Source: Pleomorphomonas sp. PLEO (GTDB lineage Bacteria; Pseudomonadota; Alphaproteobacteria; Rhizobiales; Pleomorphomonadaceae). Taken from it: 64,000 bases of DNA. The notes beneath the pieces are model-generated. The model did not search any database, had not been told where the DNA came from, and was given only the letters and a program-made list of their open reading frames with translations. Location of the stretch: assembly GCF_041320595.1 (NCBI RefSeq), contig NZ_CP166625.1, positions 1,561,501 to 1,625,500 on the forward strand. The letters run 5' to 3'. A program made the position numbers and the translations under genes. Of this stretch, positions 42,827-52,189 are shown one piece after another; the first letter of the stretch is position 1, and each line of letters starts with the position of its first letter.

Positions 42827-43722
42827 CCGCTTCTCGCCCTGGCGAATTCGGCGGTCAGCCAGTCGGCGAATACGCGGACGCGTGGCGATAGCTGGCGGGT
42901 GCGCGGATAGAGCAGCGATACCGGCGTCGGCTTTGGCGGATGGTCGGGCAGGATCTCGATCAGCTCGCCGGCGGCGAGCGCCGCCTCCACGTGGTAGCGC
43001 GGCACCTGGATCAGCCCCAATCCGAGCCGGGCGGCGGCGACGTAGCTTTCGGCGGCGTTGACGGTGATGACGCGCGGCAGCGTTATCGCGCGCACTTCGC
43101 CATCTTCCGGGAACTCCAGCGGCAGTACGGCGCCGGTGGCGCTGGAATGAAAGCCGACCATGCGGTGGCCGTCGTCAAGATCGGCGAGGCGTTCGGGCCG
43201 GCCGTGGCGGGCGATGTAGCCGGGTGAGGCCAGCGTCACCTCGTCGAGCAGGGCGACGCGGCGGCCGATCATGTCGGTGTCGCGCGGTTCGCCGACCCTC
43301 AGCACGCAGTCGATGCCCTCGCGCACCAGATCGGCGAGGCGGTCACCCTCGGTCATCAGCAAGGTGATGTCGGGGTAGGTTTCCAGAAAGCCCGGCAGGC
43401 CGGGCAGCACGAAGCGGCGGGCCAGCGTGCCGTGCACGTCGATGCGCAACTGGCCCTGCGGCTTGCAGCCGGCGAAGGCGCCTTCGGCATCCTCGACATC
43501 GGCGAGAATGGCCAGGCACCGCTGATGATAGGCCTCGCCGTCCAGCGTTGGCGCCACGTGGCGGGTGGTGCGCTGCAACAGGCGCACGCCCAGCCGCCGC
43601 TCCAGGCTTTTCACCGCGTCTGTCACCGTCGAGCGCGGCAGGCCCAGATCTTCGGCGGCCAGCGTGAACGAGCGGCGCTCGGCAACGCGGGTGAAGATGC
43701 GCATGGCGTCGAAGCGATCCAT
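42823..43722 (-). CDS. LysR family transcriptional regulator
   Basis: A 299-residue LysR regulator. Helix-turn-helix: FTLAAEDLGLPRSTVTDAVK within residues 18-37, followed by LERRLGVRLLQRTTRHV. The effector domain has the CrgA-like opening GQLRIDVHGTLARRFVLPGL. It is divergent from the SDR gene at 43826 with about 100 bp between, and is likely its regulator. The reading frame is open further upstream but the family start is the ATG at 43722. Confidence 0.92.
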   Translation of the reverse strand: MDRFDAMRIFTRVAERRSFTLAAEDLGLPRSTVTDAVKSLERRLGVRLLQRTTRHVAPTLDGEAYHQRCLAILADVEDAEGAFAGCKPQGQLRIDVHGTLARRFVLPGLPGFLETYPDITLLMTEGDRLADLVREGIDCVLRVGEPRDTDMIGRRVALLDEVTLASPGYIARHGRPERLADLDDGHRMVGFHSSATGAVLPLEFPEDGEVRAITLPRVITVNAAESYVAAARLGLGLIQVPRYHVEAALAAGELIEILPDHPPKPTPVSLLYPRTRQLSPRVRVFADWLTAEFARARSG

Positions 43723-43825
43723 TGTTCGTCTTTCCCGGATGGTGATGACGAATGATACATGATTATCCGCCAAATCAGAAGGTGCATGGTCCTCTCCATC
43801 GAAACCAACCCAGAGGACAGACATC

Positions 43826-44575
43826 ATGACCACCACCACGCATCCCGCCGCCAAGGTCGCCATCGTCACCGGCGCCTCGCGCGGCATCGGCGCGGCGATC
43901 GCCCGCCGCCTTGCCCACGACGGCTTCACCATCGTCGTCAACTATGCCGGCAACGCCGCCGCCGCCGAGGCGGTGGTGACCGACATCGAGCAGAGCGGCG
44001 GCCGCGCTGTCGCCCATCAGGCCGATGTCGCCGATGCCGCCGCCGTGGCCCGCATGTTCGAGTCCGTCGAGGCGGCTTTCGGGCGGATCGACGTCGCCGT
44101 CAACAACGCCGGCATCATGAAGCTATCGCGCCTTATCGACGCCGACGACGCCGGGATCGACGCCACCATCGCCGTCAATCTGAAGGGCAGCCTCAACGTC
44201 ATGCGCGAGGCGGCGCGCCGGCTCGGCGATGGCGGCCGTATCGTCAACTTCTCCACCTCGGTGATCGGGCTGCGGCTTGAGACCTACGGCGTTTATGCCG
44301 CCACCAAGGCGGCCATCGAGGCGCTGACCGGCGTGCTCGCCAAGGAGCTGCGCGGCCGGTCGATCACCGTCAACGCCGTGGCGCCAGGGCCGACGGCCAC
44401 CGACCTGTTCCTCACTGGCAAGTCGGACGAACTGATCGACCGCATGGCCAAGATGAACCCGCTGGAGCGCCTCGGCACGCCCGAGGATATCGCCGCCGCC
44501 GTCGCCTTCCTGGTTGGCCCCGATGGCGGCTGGATCAATGGCCAAGTCATCCGCGCCAACGGCGGCATGCTCTGA
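43826..44575 (+). CDS. SDR family oxidoreductase (3-oxoacyl-ACP reductase-like)
   Basis: A 249-residue short-chain dehydrogenase with TGASRGIG, NNAGIMKL, and YAATK catalytic motif. The C-terminus GGWINGQVIRANGGML is that of FabG-like or sugar-alcohol dehydrogenases. Divergent from the LysR gene. A palindromic repeat element begins immediately after the stop codon. Specific substrate unknown. Confidence 0.92.
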   Translation: MTTTTHPAAKVAIVTGASRGIGAAIARRLAHDGFTIVVNYAGNAAAAEAVVTDIEQSGGRAVAHQADVADAAAVARMFESVEAAFGRIDVAVNNAGIMKLSRLIDADDAGIDATIAVNLKGSLNVMREAARRLGDGGRIVNFSTSVIGLRLETYGVYAATKAAIEALTGVLAKELRGRSITVNAVAPGPTATDLFLTGKSDELIDRMAKMNPLERLGTPEDIAAAVAFLVGPDGGWINGQVIRANGGML

Positions 44576-44718
44576 GAAACCGTTTTGAAATTCTACTCCG
44601 GCGGCCGTCTGACGCGACTTTCTGCGCTTCCGGTGCTCACGGACAGAAAGTCCGCTCCGCTCCGGTTCTCGACAGCCACGCCAGCCGACTCACCGGAGCG
44701 AATTTCCGAAACGGTTTC
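44576..44718. repeat. 143-bp MITE-like palindromic element
   Basis: The left end GAAACCGTTTTGAAATTC (44576-44593) is repeated inverted at the right end GAATTTCCGAAACGGTTTC (44700-44718), with one inserted base. The pairing goes on inside with CTCCGG and CCGGAG. It fills the gap between two SDR genes and looks like a small non-coding repeat or MITE. It may also end the upstream transcript. Confidence 0.6.
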
Positions 44719-44757
44719 TGCGCTCTGAGCCAAACCATTCACTGAAAAGAGAAAATC

Positions 44758-45654
44758 ATGTCCAAAGTCATTCTTGTTACCGGTGCGTCGAGCGGGTTCG
44801 GTCGGCTCACTGTTGAGGCGCTGGCTCGCGCCGGGCACACCGTATGGGCGTCGATGCGCGATATCGGCGGGCGGAACGCTGGGAACGTGGCGGCGTTGGC
44901 CAAGCTGGCAGATGAGGCCGGCGTCGATCTCAGGAGCGTCGAGCTCGACGTTCAGTCGCAGGCGTCGGTGGATGCCGCCGTGGCGCGCGTCATTGCCGAA
45001 AGCGGCCGGATCGACGTGCTGATCCACAATGCCGGCCACATGGCCTATGGCCCAGCCGAGGCCTTCACGCCCGAGCAGTATGCTTTGCTCTACGACATCA
45101 ACGTGGTGAGCACCCAGCGGGTCAATCGCGCCGTGCTGCCGCACATGCGGGCACGCCGCGACGGGCTCGTCGTCTGGGTATCGTCGAGCAGTGTGGCCGG
45201 GGGCACGCCGCCGTGGCTTGCGCCTTACTTCGGCGCCAAGGCGGCGATGGACGCCATTGCCGTGCAATATGCTCGCGAGCTGGCGCTGTGGGGGATCGAG
45301 ACCTCGATCATCGTGCCGGGCGCCTTCACCTCCGGCACCAACCACTTCGCCCATGCCGGCGCGCCCGCCGATGCCGCTGTCGCCGCCGATTACGAAGCCG
45401 GCCCCTATGCCGGCTGGGGTGACCGCATCCGCGATGCCTTCGCGGCGATCGTGCCGGAGGACGCCGACGCCTCGCTGGTGGCGGATGCCATCGTTGATGT
45501 GGTGGGCCAGCCGTTTGGCGCGCGGCCCTTCCGCGTCCACATCGACCCGAGCCGCGATGGCGCTGATGTCGGCTTCGCCGTCACCGATCGCCTGCGCGAG
45601 GAGATGCTGCGCCGGGTGGGCTTCGATGAGTTGCTGAAGCCCAGAGCCAAGTGA
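44758..45654 (+). CDS. SDR family NAD(P)-dependent oxidoreductase
   Basis: A 298-residue short-chain dehydrogenase, longer than the classical form. TGASSGFG is the nucleotide-binding turn, NAGHMAYG the following motif, and YFGAKAAMD carries the catalytic Tyr and Lys after SSSSV. The extra C-terminal region (FGARPFRVHIDPSRDGADVG) is usual for the SDR5-like group acting on larger substrates. Substrate unknown. The MITE-like element separates it from the preceding SDR. Confidence 0.9.
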   Translation: MSKVILVTGASSGFGRLTVEALARAGHTVWASMRDIGGRNAGNVAALAKLADEAGVDLRSVELDVQSQASVDAAVARVIAESGRIDVLIHNAGHMAYGPAEAFTPEQYALLYDINVVSTQRVNRAVLPHMRARRDGLVVWVSSSSVAGGTPPWLAPYFGAKAAMDAIAVQYARELALWGIETSIIVPGAFTSGTNHFAHAGAPADAAVAADYEAGPYAGWGDRIRDAFAAIVPEDADASLVADAIVDVVGQPFGARPFRVHIDPSRDGADVGFAVTDRLREEMLRRVGFDELLKPRAK

Positions 45655-45657
45655 GGC

Positions 45658-46356
45658 TCACTCGATATGGGCGCGCAGGAAGCTGGCCTTGATGTCGATG
45701 GCCGGCTTGGCGCCAAGGGTGTTGGGCAGGACGCTGTCGACCAGCGCCGCGCCCGCCTCCACCTTGTAGCTCACCTTGGTGCCGGCCACGAAGCCGAGGG
45801 TGACGTCGAGCGCCCGAGCATCGAGGGCGATGGTTTCGGTGTTGTCCACCTTGTCGAAGGTGAGGTTGGAACGGAGCGCATCGCCCTTCAGAAGCAGCGA
45901 GCTGGCATGGCCCCTGAAGCTGATGTCGGCGGCCTTGCTGTCGAGCGAGACGGCCGAGAAATCACCGTCGAGGCTGACTTGCGCCGCCGCCTGCTGGATG
46001 GTCACCGTGCTCGCCTTGGGCAGGTTGGCCTTGAGCGCAACGACGCAGTCGGACGTGTCCGGCCAGGGGGCACCGACGTCGACGTGAAGCGTGCCGCCCT
46101 CGACGCGCATCCGGCCGGCCGAGCGGCAATCGCTGGCGAAGAACGCCGAATACCAGTTGGCGAACCAGCCGGAGCGTCGGCCGCCCAGCGTGGCCTCAAA
46201 AGGCGCGTCCGCCGTGGTGAGGGCAATGGAGCTGGCGTCGCCGGTGATCGAGATGGTGGTGATGCCGGTGAGGTCGAGGCGCTGCTCATCGCCGCTCTCG
46301 GCACTGGCGGGCAGGGCGGTGAGCAAGAGGAGGAGGGTGGTCAGTCTGGCGGTCAT
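45658..46356 (-). CDS. exported hypothetical protein, DUF4097/DUF2807-like
   Basis: A 232-residue protein with a signal peptide (LTTLLLLLTALPASA) and a long run of short beta strands (ISITGDASSIALTTADAP; VTIQQAAAQVSLDGDFSAVS; LSSN-like turns), the pattern of right-handed beta-helix DUF2807/DUF4097 putative adhesins. Two cysteine residues could form a disulfide (SDCRS and DCVV). It is divergent from the AraC-type gene at 46517. Function unknown. Confidence 0.7.
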   Translation of the reverse strand: MTARLTTLLLLLTALPASAESGDEQRLDLTGITTISITGDASSIALTTADAPFEATLGGRRSGWFANWYSAFFASDCRSAGRMRVEGGTLHVDVGAPWPDTSDCVVALKANLPKASTVTIQQAAAQVSLDGDFSAVSLDSKAADISFRGHASSLLLKGDALRSNLTFDKVDNTETIALDARALDVTLGFVAGTKVSYKVEAGAALVDSVLPNTLGAKPAIDIKASFLRAHIE

Positions 46357-46516
46357 GGCGGGGCTCCATCGAGGGGACCTGATGGATTTGCCGGCAAGGC
46401 GCCCGCGCCGCGACCTCGAACGCGATTGAGGACGGCCTTGAACGCGATCGTGGATGTGGCACAAACGGAGCGAAGCGCGGCGCGACGAAACGACATCGGA
46501 CGTGCTAGGAAAAGCC

Positions 46517-47569
46517 ATGCTGTCGATCCCCTTGTCGTTCGTCGTCTCGTTCATCCTCTGCCTCATTCTCGTGCGGATGATCCGGCACGGAGCGGAGAAG
46601 TTCGGCCTGTTTCCGCTGCTGGTCGCGGTGTTCGCCGTGCAGGCCACCGTGTCCGGGCTGAACTGGGACATGGGCTGGCGGCCAGCGCGGATGATCCAGC
46701 CGGTTCTCGCCGCGCTGTTGCCGGCCCTGTCCTTTGTGGCCTTCGACCGGCTGCGCCACCATGCGCGGGCACGGCCGTTGTGGCCGCACCTGCTGCCGGC
46801 GGGGTTGATCGCGCTGCTGGTCGCCTTCCGGGGCGAGGCGATCGATCCTGCGCTGTTCGTGATCTGCATCGGCTACGGCGTGGCGCTTCTCGCCGTGGCG
46901 CGGCACGGGCCGAGCGCGCTCTCCGCCGTGCGCTTCAGTGACGAGCGAACGGCCTATCGGGCGCTTCTCGCCATTGCCGCGCTGCTCATCGTCACCGCCG
47001 TCGGCGACGCGGCGATCTCGGTCGACCTGTTCCTCGGCAATGGCGACAGGGCGCGAACGCTGCTGGTGGCCGCCAAGCTGCTGTGGCTGGGTGTTGCCGG
47101 CTATGCCGCCACCGTGGCCGGCGACAGTCGCCCCGAACCAGAGGTGGAAGCGGACGTTGGAGGCGAGAGGAGAACGGCCGAGGAGGCCGCCCTCTCGGCC
47201 GCTCCTCCCGATGACGACACCGCCGAGGCGGATGCCGCCGTGGTCGGGCGCATCGAAGCGCTGATGGCGGAAAAGCAGCTTTACCGCGACCCCGACCTGA
47301 CGCTGGAGCGCCTCGCCCGCCGCGCCGGCATTCCCGCCCGGCAGATCTCGGCGGCGCTCAACCGCATCCATGGCCGCAATGTGTCGCAGGTGGTCAACGA
47401 GTATCGGGTGCGCGACGCGCAGCGGCGGCTGAAAGAGACCGACGATACGGTGACCGTGGTGATGCTGGAGGCCGGCTTCGGCACCAAGTCCAACTTCAAC
47501 CGCGAGTTCCTCAGGGTGACGGGCATGACGCCGAGCGCCTATCGGCGGGCCGGATCGAGGGGCCATTAG
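46517..47569 (+). CDS. membrane-bound AraC-type transcriptional regulator
   Basis: A 350-residue protein with about six or seven membrane helices in the first 220 residues and a C-terminal AraC helix-turn-helix (LERLARRAGIPARQISAALN; VVMLEAGFGTKSNFNREFLR, ending GMTPSAYRR). Such 7TM-AraC proteins sense a membrane or extracytoplasmic signal. AGGAAAA before ATG 46517 supports the start. The divergent exported beta-helix protein is the likely target. The linker (residues 225-270) is acidic and flexible. Confidence 0.88.
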   Translation: MLSIPLSFVVSFILCLILVRMIRHGAEKFGLFPLLVAVFAVQATVSGLNWDMGWRPARMIQPVLAALLPALSFVAFDRLRHHARARPLWPHLLPAGLIALLVAFRGEAIDPALFVICIGYGVALLAVARHGPSALSAVRFSDERTAYRALLAIAALLIVTAVGDAAISVDLFLGNGDRARTLLVAAKLLWLGVAGYAATVAGDSRPEPEVEADVGGERRTAEEAALSAAPPDDDTAEADAAVVGRIEALMAEKQLYRDPDLTLERLARRAGIPARQISAALNRIHGRNVSQVVNEYRVRDAQRRLKETDDTVTVVMLEAGFGTKSNFNREFLRVTGMTPSAYRRAGSRGH

Positions 47570-47634
47570 GTCTTGAGGTCGGCTTTCACCGGGCCGCACG
47601 GGCCGTTATTGGCAAAGTCCACGTATCTGTGATA

Positions 47635-47648
47635 GGTTACATGTAACC
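47635..47648. promoter_or_regulatory. palindrome upstream of mazEF-like operon
   Basis: GGTTACATGTAACC is a perfect 14-bp palindrome 18 bases before the antitoxin ATG. Its position suits autoregulation by the antitoxin. GAAGGAGGAAG follows as a strong ribosome binding site. Confidence 0.55.
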
Positions 47649-47666
47649 CGTATTGAAGGAGGAAGC

Positions 47667-47891
47667 ATGTCCTCTCTATCTAGCCCCAAGTCGTCGCGCG
47701 TGAAGGTCAGCGAGCACCGCGCCCGTCTGCGCGCCCAAGGGCTGCGTCCCATCCAGATCTGGGTGCCGGATGTGCGCGCGCCGTCGTTCAAGGCTGAGGC
47801 ACACCGCCAATCGCTCGCTGTCGCCGCGAGCGCCGAGGCAGCGGAGGACCAGGCGTTTATCGATGCCGTGAGCGACTGGGGCGATGAATGA
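47667..47891 (+). CDS. MazE-like antitoxin (DUF3018 type)
   Basis: A 74-residue antitoxin, same family as the one at 11652: VKVSEHRARLRAQGLRPIQI followed by WVPDVRAPSF and a helical tail. The N-terminal arm is basic and should bind DNA. The stop overlaps the toxin start by 4 bases. Confidence 0.87.
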   Translation: MSSLSSPKSSRVKVSEHRARLRAQGLRPIQIWVPDVRAPSFKAEAHRQSLAVAASAEAAEDQAFIDAVSDWGDE

Positions 47892-48241
47892 GGCGGGGTG
47901 ACATCTGGACCGTTTCGGGTGGCAAGGATTACGCTGGCAAGCCGCGCCCTGTGGTGATCGTCCAGGATGACAGCTTCGACGGAATGGACTCGATCACCGT
48001 TTGCGCGTTCACCTCGAACGCCACCAAGGCGCCTCTGTTTCGTTTGCCTGTGGAGGCCAGCGAGCGTAACGGCTTGCACCTTGCCTCTCGCCTGATGGTC
48101 GACAAGATCAACACCGTTCCGAAGTCCAAGCTCGGCGATCGGATCGGACGACTTGATGATGAGGACATCGTGCGCCTCAATCAGGCAATGTTGGTGTTTC
48201 TGGGTTTGGCCGTTTCTCCGAAGGGAAGAGCTGGCGGCTGA
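47888..48241 (+). CDS. MazF/PemK family toxin
   Basis: A 117-residue MazF/PemK-type endoribonuclease. MRRGDIWTVSGGKDYAGKPR and PVVIVQDD are the standard family opening; CAFTSNATKAP and SRLMVDKINTVPKSKLG complete it. It shares the layout of the toxin at 11873 but is clearly a different gene. Operon with the preceding antitoxin. Confidence 0.92.
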   Translation: MRRGDIWTVSGGKDYAGKPRPVVIVQDDSFDGMDSITVCAFTSNATKAPLFRLPVEASERNGLHLASRLMVDKINTVPKSKLGDRIGRLDDEDIVRLNQAMLVFLGLAVSPKGRAGG

Positions 48242-48262
48242 TCGCCGTCCTTTAGGCAGACC

Positions 48263-49495
48263 TCACCCCGCCACTCGCCCCCGCAACAGTGGCAGCGCCA
48301 GCGCCACCACCGGCAGGATCAGCGCCGCCCAGGCGGCGGTGTAGCCGACATGATCGACGATCAGCCCGAACAGGTAGGGGCCGAGCGCCATCACCGCCAG
48401 ACAGATGGTGGAGGCGAAGGCGACGGTGGAGGCGATGGAGCCCTTGGGCGCGCTCTCGGCGATCTGCAGCAGGTAGATCGGGAACCAGCCGATGCCGAAC
48501 CAGCCGAGCACCGCCAGCACGATGGCGACGACCGGCAGCGGTAGGCCGGCCGGCAGCAGGGCGAGGGCGAGCGCGGCGCCGGCCGCTATCAGCGATACGA
48601 TGCCGAACGACTGGACGCGCCGGCCCGGCCGGAAGCGGTCGCTCAGCCAGGGCAGCAGCACGCGCCCGGGGATGCCGGCGAGTTCCGTGGCGGCGAACAG
48701 CGAGGCGGCGGCCATAAGCCCCAGGCCGAGGCCATCGGCCAGAAAGCCGATCACATGGGCGGTCAGCGTGAACTGGAAGGCCGACATGGCAATGCCGAGC
48801 CGCAGCACCGGCCAGAAATCCCGGTTGGCGCCGACGGCGCGGATCAGGTCGCGGAGCGGTAGCGGCCGCTCGGCCTTGCTCAGCACCTCGTCGCCCTCGC
48901 GATACAATCCCCAGAACAGCGCCGCGCCCAGCACCGACACCGCCGCGCCCACCCACACCGCCGCGTGCCAGCCGTGGTGGAGCGCCAGATAGGGCAGCAC
49001 CGCCGCCGCGATCATGGTGCCGAAGGGCACGGCGGCCTGCCGGAAGCCGGTGGCGATGCCGCGATGGCGGGGCGGAAACCAGCGCATGATGGCCCGTGTG
49101 CCGCCGGGCTGCACCGCCGCGTAGGTGCCACCGAGGAAGGCCATGGCCAGCAGCAGCGCCGGCAGGCCGTTGGCCAGACTGGCGGCGCCGGCCATGGCCA
49201 GCGCCATGCCCAGCATGGCAAGGCCCACCACTTTGCGCTCGCCGTAAAGGTCGATGGCGCGGCCGAGCATGAACATGGTGGCGATCTGCACGCCGTTCAT
49301 CACGGTGACGGCCAGCGAGGCCGAGGCGAGCGACACGCCGAGGGCGTCGCGCCAGAAGGGCACCAGAATGTAGATGCCTTGCGACACGAAGGAGCCGGCG
49401 GTCTGCGTGCCAACGGCCACCGCCAGAACCGTCCAGACGTGGGGATCGATGGAGGTCGCGACGGGTGGCAGGGCAGAGGTGTGCGAGGAGGCCAT
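48263..49495 (-). CDS. MFS transporter
   Basis: A 410-residue major facilitator with twelve membrane segments. The loop between helices 2 and 3 is GRAIDLYGERKVVGLAMLGM; the equivalent in the second half is PWLSDRFRPGRRVQSF. The style is that of the aromatic-acid or nitrate-like MFS exporters. It is divergent from a LysR gene 90 bp away, which probably controls it. Substrate unknown. ATG 49495 is chosen because upstream residues are not hydrophobic. Confidence 0.88.
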   Translation of the reverse strand: MASSHTSALPPVATSIDPHVWTVLAVAVGTQTAGSFVSQGIYILVPFWRDALGVSLASASLAVTVMNGVQIATMFMLGRAIDLYGERKVVGLAMLGMALAMAGAASLANGLPALLLAMAFLGGTYAAVQPGGTRAIMRWFPPRHRGIATGFRQAAVPFGTMIAAAVLPYLALHHGWHAAVWVGAAVSVLGAALFWGLYREGDEVLSKAERPLPLRDLIRAVGANRDFWPVLRLGIAMSAFQFTLTAHVIGFLADGLGLGLMAAASLFAATELAGIPGRVLLPWLSDRFRPGRRVQSFGIVSLIAAGAALALALLPAGLPLPVVAIVLAVLGWFGIGWFPIYLLQIAESAPKGSIASTVAFASTICLAVMALGPYLFGLIVDHVGYTAAWAALILPVVALALPLLRGRVAG

Positions 49496-49585
49496 GGGGG
49501 TGTTCCGGTTGGTTTTCCGTCCATAGACACCGCCCGACACCCAACAGAAACTGCCTCTTGCATGTTTCAATGATTAGCGTTTGTT

Positions 49586-50446
49586 ATGATGGCCATGCGC
49601 TTGCTTGATCCCGAGGCGGTGGAAGCCTTCCTTCTCGTTGCCGAACTTCAGTCGTTCACCCGGGCGGCCGGCCTGCTCAACACCACGCAGGCGGCCGTTT
49701 CGCTGCGCCTGCGTCGGCTGGAAGACCTGCTGGGCCAGCGCCTTCTGGAGCGGACGCCGCGCCACGTGCGGCTGACCGCCGCCGGCGAGCGTTTCGTCGG
49801 CCCGGCGCGCGAGTTCGTCTCCGCCGGGCGGCGGGCGGCCGAGGCGTTCGCCGAAGGGCCGAGCCGGCTTGCCATCGGCATCACCCACCACCTCGTCGGC
49901 CCCGATCTGCCGCGCCTGTTGCGCGTGGTCAGCGAGCGGGAGGCCGGCGTGACGCTGCATCTGCGCACCGCCGGCACGCGGGCTCTGCTCGACCTCTACG
50001 ATGCCGGCGCGCTCGACGCCGTCATCGTGCTGCGCCACGACGAGAGCCGGCGGGGCGGCGAGGTGCTGCTGACCGAGAGCTTCGGCTGGTTCGCGGCGCC
50101 GGATTTCGCCTCACCGCTCGGCGCGCCGGTGCCGCTCGCCATCCAGCCCGAGCCGTGCAGCCTGCGGGCCATGGCGCTCCGGGCGCTCGCGGCCGCCGGC
50201 ATCCCCTGGCAGGAAGCCTTCGTCGGCACCGGGGCCACGGCCGTCGGCGCCGCCGCCGAAGCCGGCCTCGCGGTGGCCCTGCTCGCCCACCGCGCCGCGC
50301 CGAACGGCGTCGTCGACATGGGCGACAAACTCGGCCTGCCGCCGCTGCCCCAACGCGACGCGGTGATGCACTCCAACGTCACGGGCGCACGGGCGGCCTC
50401 GGCGCTGAGCCGCATCGCCGGGGCGTTCCGGGCAATGCCGGGGTGA
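49586..50446 (+). CDS. LysR family transcriptional regulator
   Basis: A 286-residue LysR-type regulator with the helix-turn-helix FTRAAGLLNTTQAAVSLRLR and RLEDLLGQRLLERTPRHVRL. Three in-frame ATG codons (49586, 49589, 49595) are possible starts. Divergent from the MFS transporter. The 3' end is 6 bases from the convergent bioB. Effector domain of normal length; ligand unknown. Confidence 0.9.
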   Translation: MMAMRLLDPEAVEAFLLVAELQSFTRAAGLLNTTQAAVSLRLRRLEDLLGQRLLERTPRHVRLTAAGERFVGPAREFVSAGRRAAEAFAEGPSRLAIGITHHLVGPDLPRLLRVVSEREAGVTLHLRTAGTRALLDLYDAGALDAVIVLRHDESRRGGEVLLTESFGWFAAPDFASPLGAPVPLAIQPEPCSLRAMALRALAAAGIPWQEAFVGTGATAVGAAAEAGLAVALLAHRAAPNGVVDMGDKLGLPPLPQRDAVMHSNVTGARAASALSRIAGAFRAMPG

Positions 50447-50452
50447 AGGCAG

Positions 50453-51484
50453 TCAGTGAGGACAGTGACAGGTCTCGGCGCTCGCCCCGGCCATCTGGCC
50501 GACGGCCCCCGACTCCTTCAGCGGGCAAGCGCGATCGCCGATGGCGGCGAACAGGTCGGCGTCCTCGCCGATCTCGGCGTTGGGCGTGGTGAGCAGCTTG
50601 TCGCCGTAGAACACCGAGTTGGCGCCGGCCACCAGACAGAGGATCTGCGCCTCGCGGTTGAGCGCCGAGCGGCCGGCCGACAGGCGCACCGTGGAGCCCG
50701 GCAGTACCAGGCGGGCGGTGGCCACCATGCGCACCAGATCGAGCGGATCGACCGTGGGACGGTCGGCCAGCGGTGTGCCCTTGACCGGCACCAGCGCGTT
50801 GATCGGCACGCTTTCCGGGTGCGGATCCATGCCGGCCAGCACCCGCAGCATGGAGGCGCGGTCGCGCACCGTCTCGCCCATGCCGATGATGCCGCCGCAG
50901 CAGAGATCGACGCCGAAGGAGCGCACCAGAGCCAAGGTATCCAGCCGGTCTTGATAGGTGCGGGTGGTGATGATCCGGCCGTAGAACTCGGGGCTGGTGT
51001 CGAGGTTGTGGTTGTAGGCGGTGAGGCCGGCCGCCGCGAGGCGCTCGGCCTGGTGCGGCTTCAGCATGCCCAAGGTGACGCAGGCCTCCATGCCGAGGGC
51101 GCGAACGCCCCGGACCATGTCGATGACGGCGTCGAACTCGGCGCCGTCGCGCACCTCGCGCCAGGCGGCGCCCATGCAGAAGCGCTCGGCGCCGGCATCG
51201 CGGGCGGTTTCGGCCAGCGCGATCACCTTGGCCGGGTCCATCAGCCGGTCCTTGGTCAGCGCCACCTCGCGGTGGTGGGCCGACTGCGGGCAATAGGCGC
51301 AGTTCTCGGGGCAGCCGCCGGTCTTGATGGAGAGCAGGCTGGCCTTCCGCACCCGGTTGGGATCGTGATGGGCGCGGTGAACGGCGTTGGCGCGGCCGAT
51401 CAGCTCGAGCAGCGGCAGGTCGTGGAGGGCGGCGATCTCGTCCACCGTCCAGTCCTGCCGGATGGTTCCGTCGGCGGCGCTCAC
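50453..51484 (-). CDS. bioB: biotin synthase
   Basis: A 343-residue radical SAM enzyme. The 4Fe-4S cluster motif CPENCAYC is at residues 58-65, and the family segments [44 protein letters not shown] and [10 protein letters not shown] follow. It inserts sulfur into dethiobiotin, the last step of biotin synthesis. The start is GTG 51484, overlapping the bioY stop (GTGA), so translation is coupled. The operon bioY-bioB is under the BioR box at 52078. The remaining bio genes are not in this window. Confidence 0.96.
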   Translation of the reverse strand: MSAADGTIRQDWTVDEIAALHDLPLLELIGRANAVHRAHHDPNRVRKASLLSIKTGGCPENCAYCPQSAHHREVALTKDRLMDPAKVIALAETARDAGAERFCMGAAWREVRDGAEFDAVIDMVRGVRALGMEACVTLGMLKPHQAERLAAAGLTAYNHNLDTSPEFYGRIITTRTYQDRLDTLALVRSFGVDLCCGGIIGMGETVRDRASMLRVLAGMDPHPESVPINALVPVKGTPLADRPTVDPLDLVRMVATARLVLPGSTVRLSAGRSALNREAQILCLVAGANSVFYGDKLLTTPNAEIGEDADLFAAIGDRACPLKESGAVGQMAGASAETCHCPH

Positions 51485-52056
51485 GCGGCCGGCCCCTTGA
51501 AGCGGGCGAGCGTGGCCGGCACGGCCGTGCATCCGGCCGCCACCAGCGCCACCTTGACGATATCGCCGAGGATGAATGGCGCGAGGCCCAGCGCGATCAG
51601 CTTGTCGGCCGGCACGTAGAGCGCGAGCCAGGCAAGGCCGAGCGCGTAGATCGGCACGAGGCCGGCCAGCATGGCGAGCAGGCGGCCCACGATGCCCCGA
51701 CCGGCGGCCAGCGTGCCCACCAGTCCGGTGGCGACGAGGTAGCCGGCGAGATAGCCGCCGGTGGGGCCGGCCATGTAGGCAAGGCCGATGCCGCGTTCGG
51801 GCGAGCCGGAGAACACCGGCAGGCCGGCGGCCCCCGCTGCGAGGTAGGCCACGAAGATCGACAGCGCGAGGCGCGGGCCGAGGGTGACGGCGAACAGCAT
51901 CACCGCGAGCGTATGCAGCGTCATCGGCACCGGCCAGAAGGGGATCTGAACCTTGGCGGCCAGCGTCATCAGCGCCGTGCCACCGACGATGATCAGTGCC
52001 ACGCGGGCCGTCTGCGACAGGCGGCTTCCGGTCGACCATTCGGATGCGTTGCTCAT
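51481..52056 (-). CDS. bioY: biotin transporter BioY
   Basis: A 191-residue membrane protein with six helices. The family pattern [20 protein letters not shown] and [22 protein letters not shown] (GPTGGY is the hallmark) identifies BioY, the substrate-binding S component of the ECF biotin transporter. In alphaproteobacteria BioY can work alone or with BioMN; none is nearby. First gene of the bioYB operon, repressed by BioR. Confidence 0.95.
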   Translation of the reverse strand: MSNASEWSTGSRLSQTARVALIIVGGTALMTLAAKVQIPFWPVPMTLHTLAVMLFAVTLGPRLALSIFVAYLAAGAAGLPVFSGSPERGIGLAYMAGPTGGYLAGYLVATGLVGTLAAGRGIVGRLLAMLAGLVPIYALGLAWLALYVPADKLIALGLAPFILGDIVKVALVAAGCTAVPATLARFKGPAA

Positions 52057-52077
52057 GCTGCGTCTCCTTTTCCGAAA

Positions 52078-52087
52078 TTATAGATAA
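52078..52087. promoter_or_regulatory. BioR box upstream of bioYB
   Basis: TTATAGATAA matches the known alphaproteobacterial BioR operator (TTATMKATAA). It lies 21 bases before the bioY ATG. Confidence 0.88.
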
Positions 52088-52189
52088 TTTCAAGAATCTA
52101 TCGCTAAAGGAGTCCACAGAACGACGCGCTTGGCAAGAGCCAAGCACGCGGCATCATTCAGAGTTAAGCTAAGAAGCTGGTAAGGCTGA

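Noticed and set aside
45667-46941. Plus-strand frame of 424 codons across the exported protein and the AraC-type gene
   Set aside because: Shadow of two real genes; no ribosome binding site or motif.
50456-51619. Plus-strand frame of 387 codons opposite bioB
   Set aside because: Antisense to an unmistakable biotin synthase.
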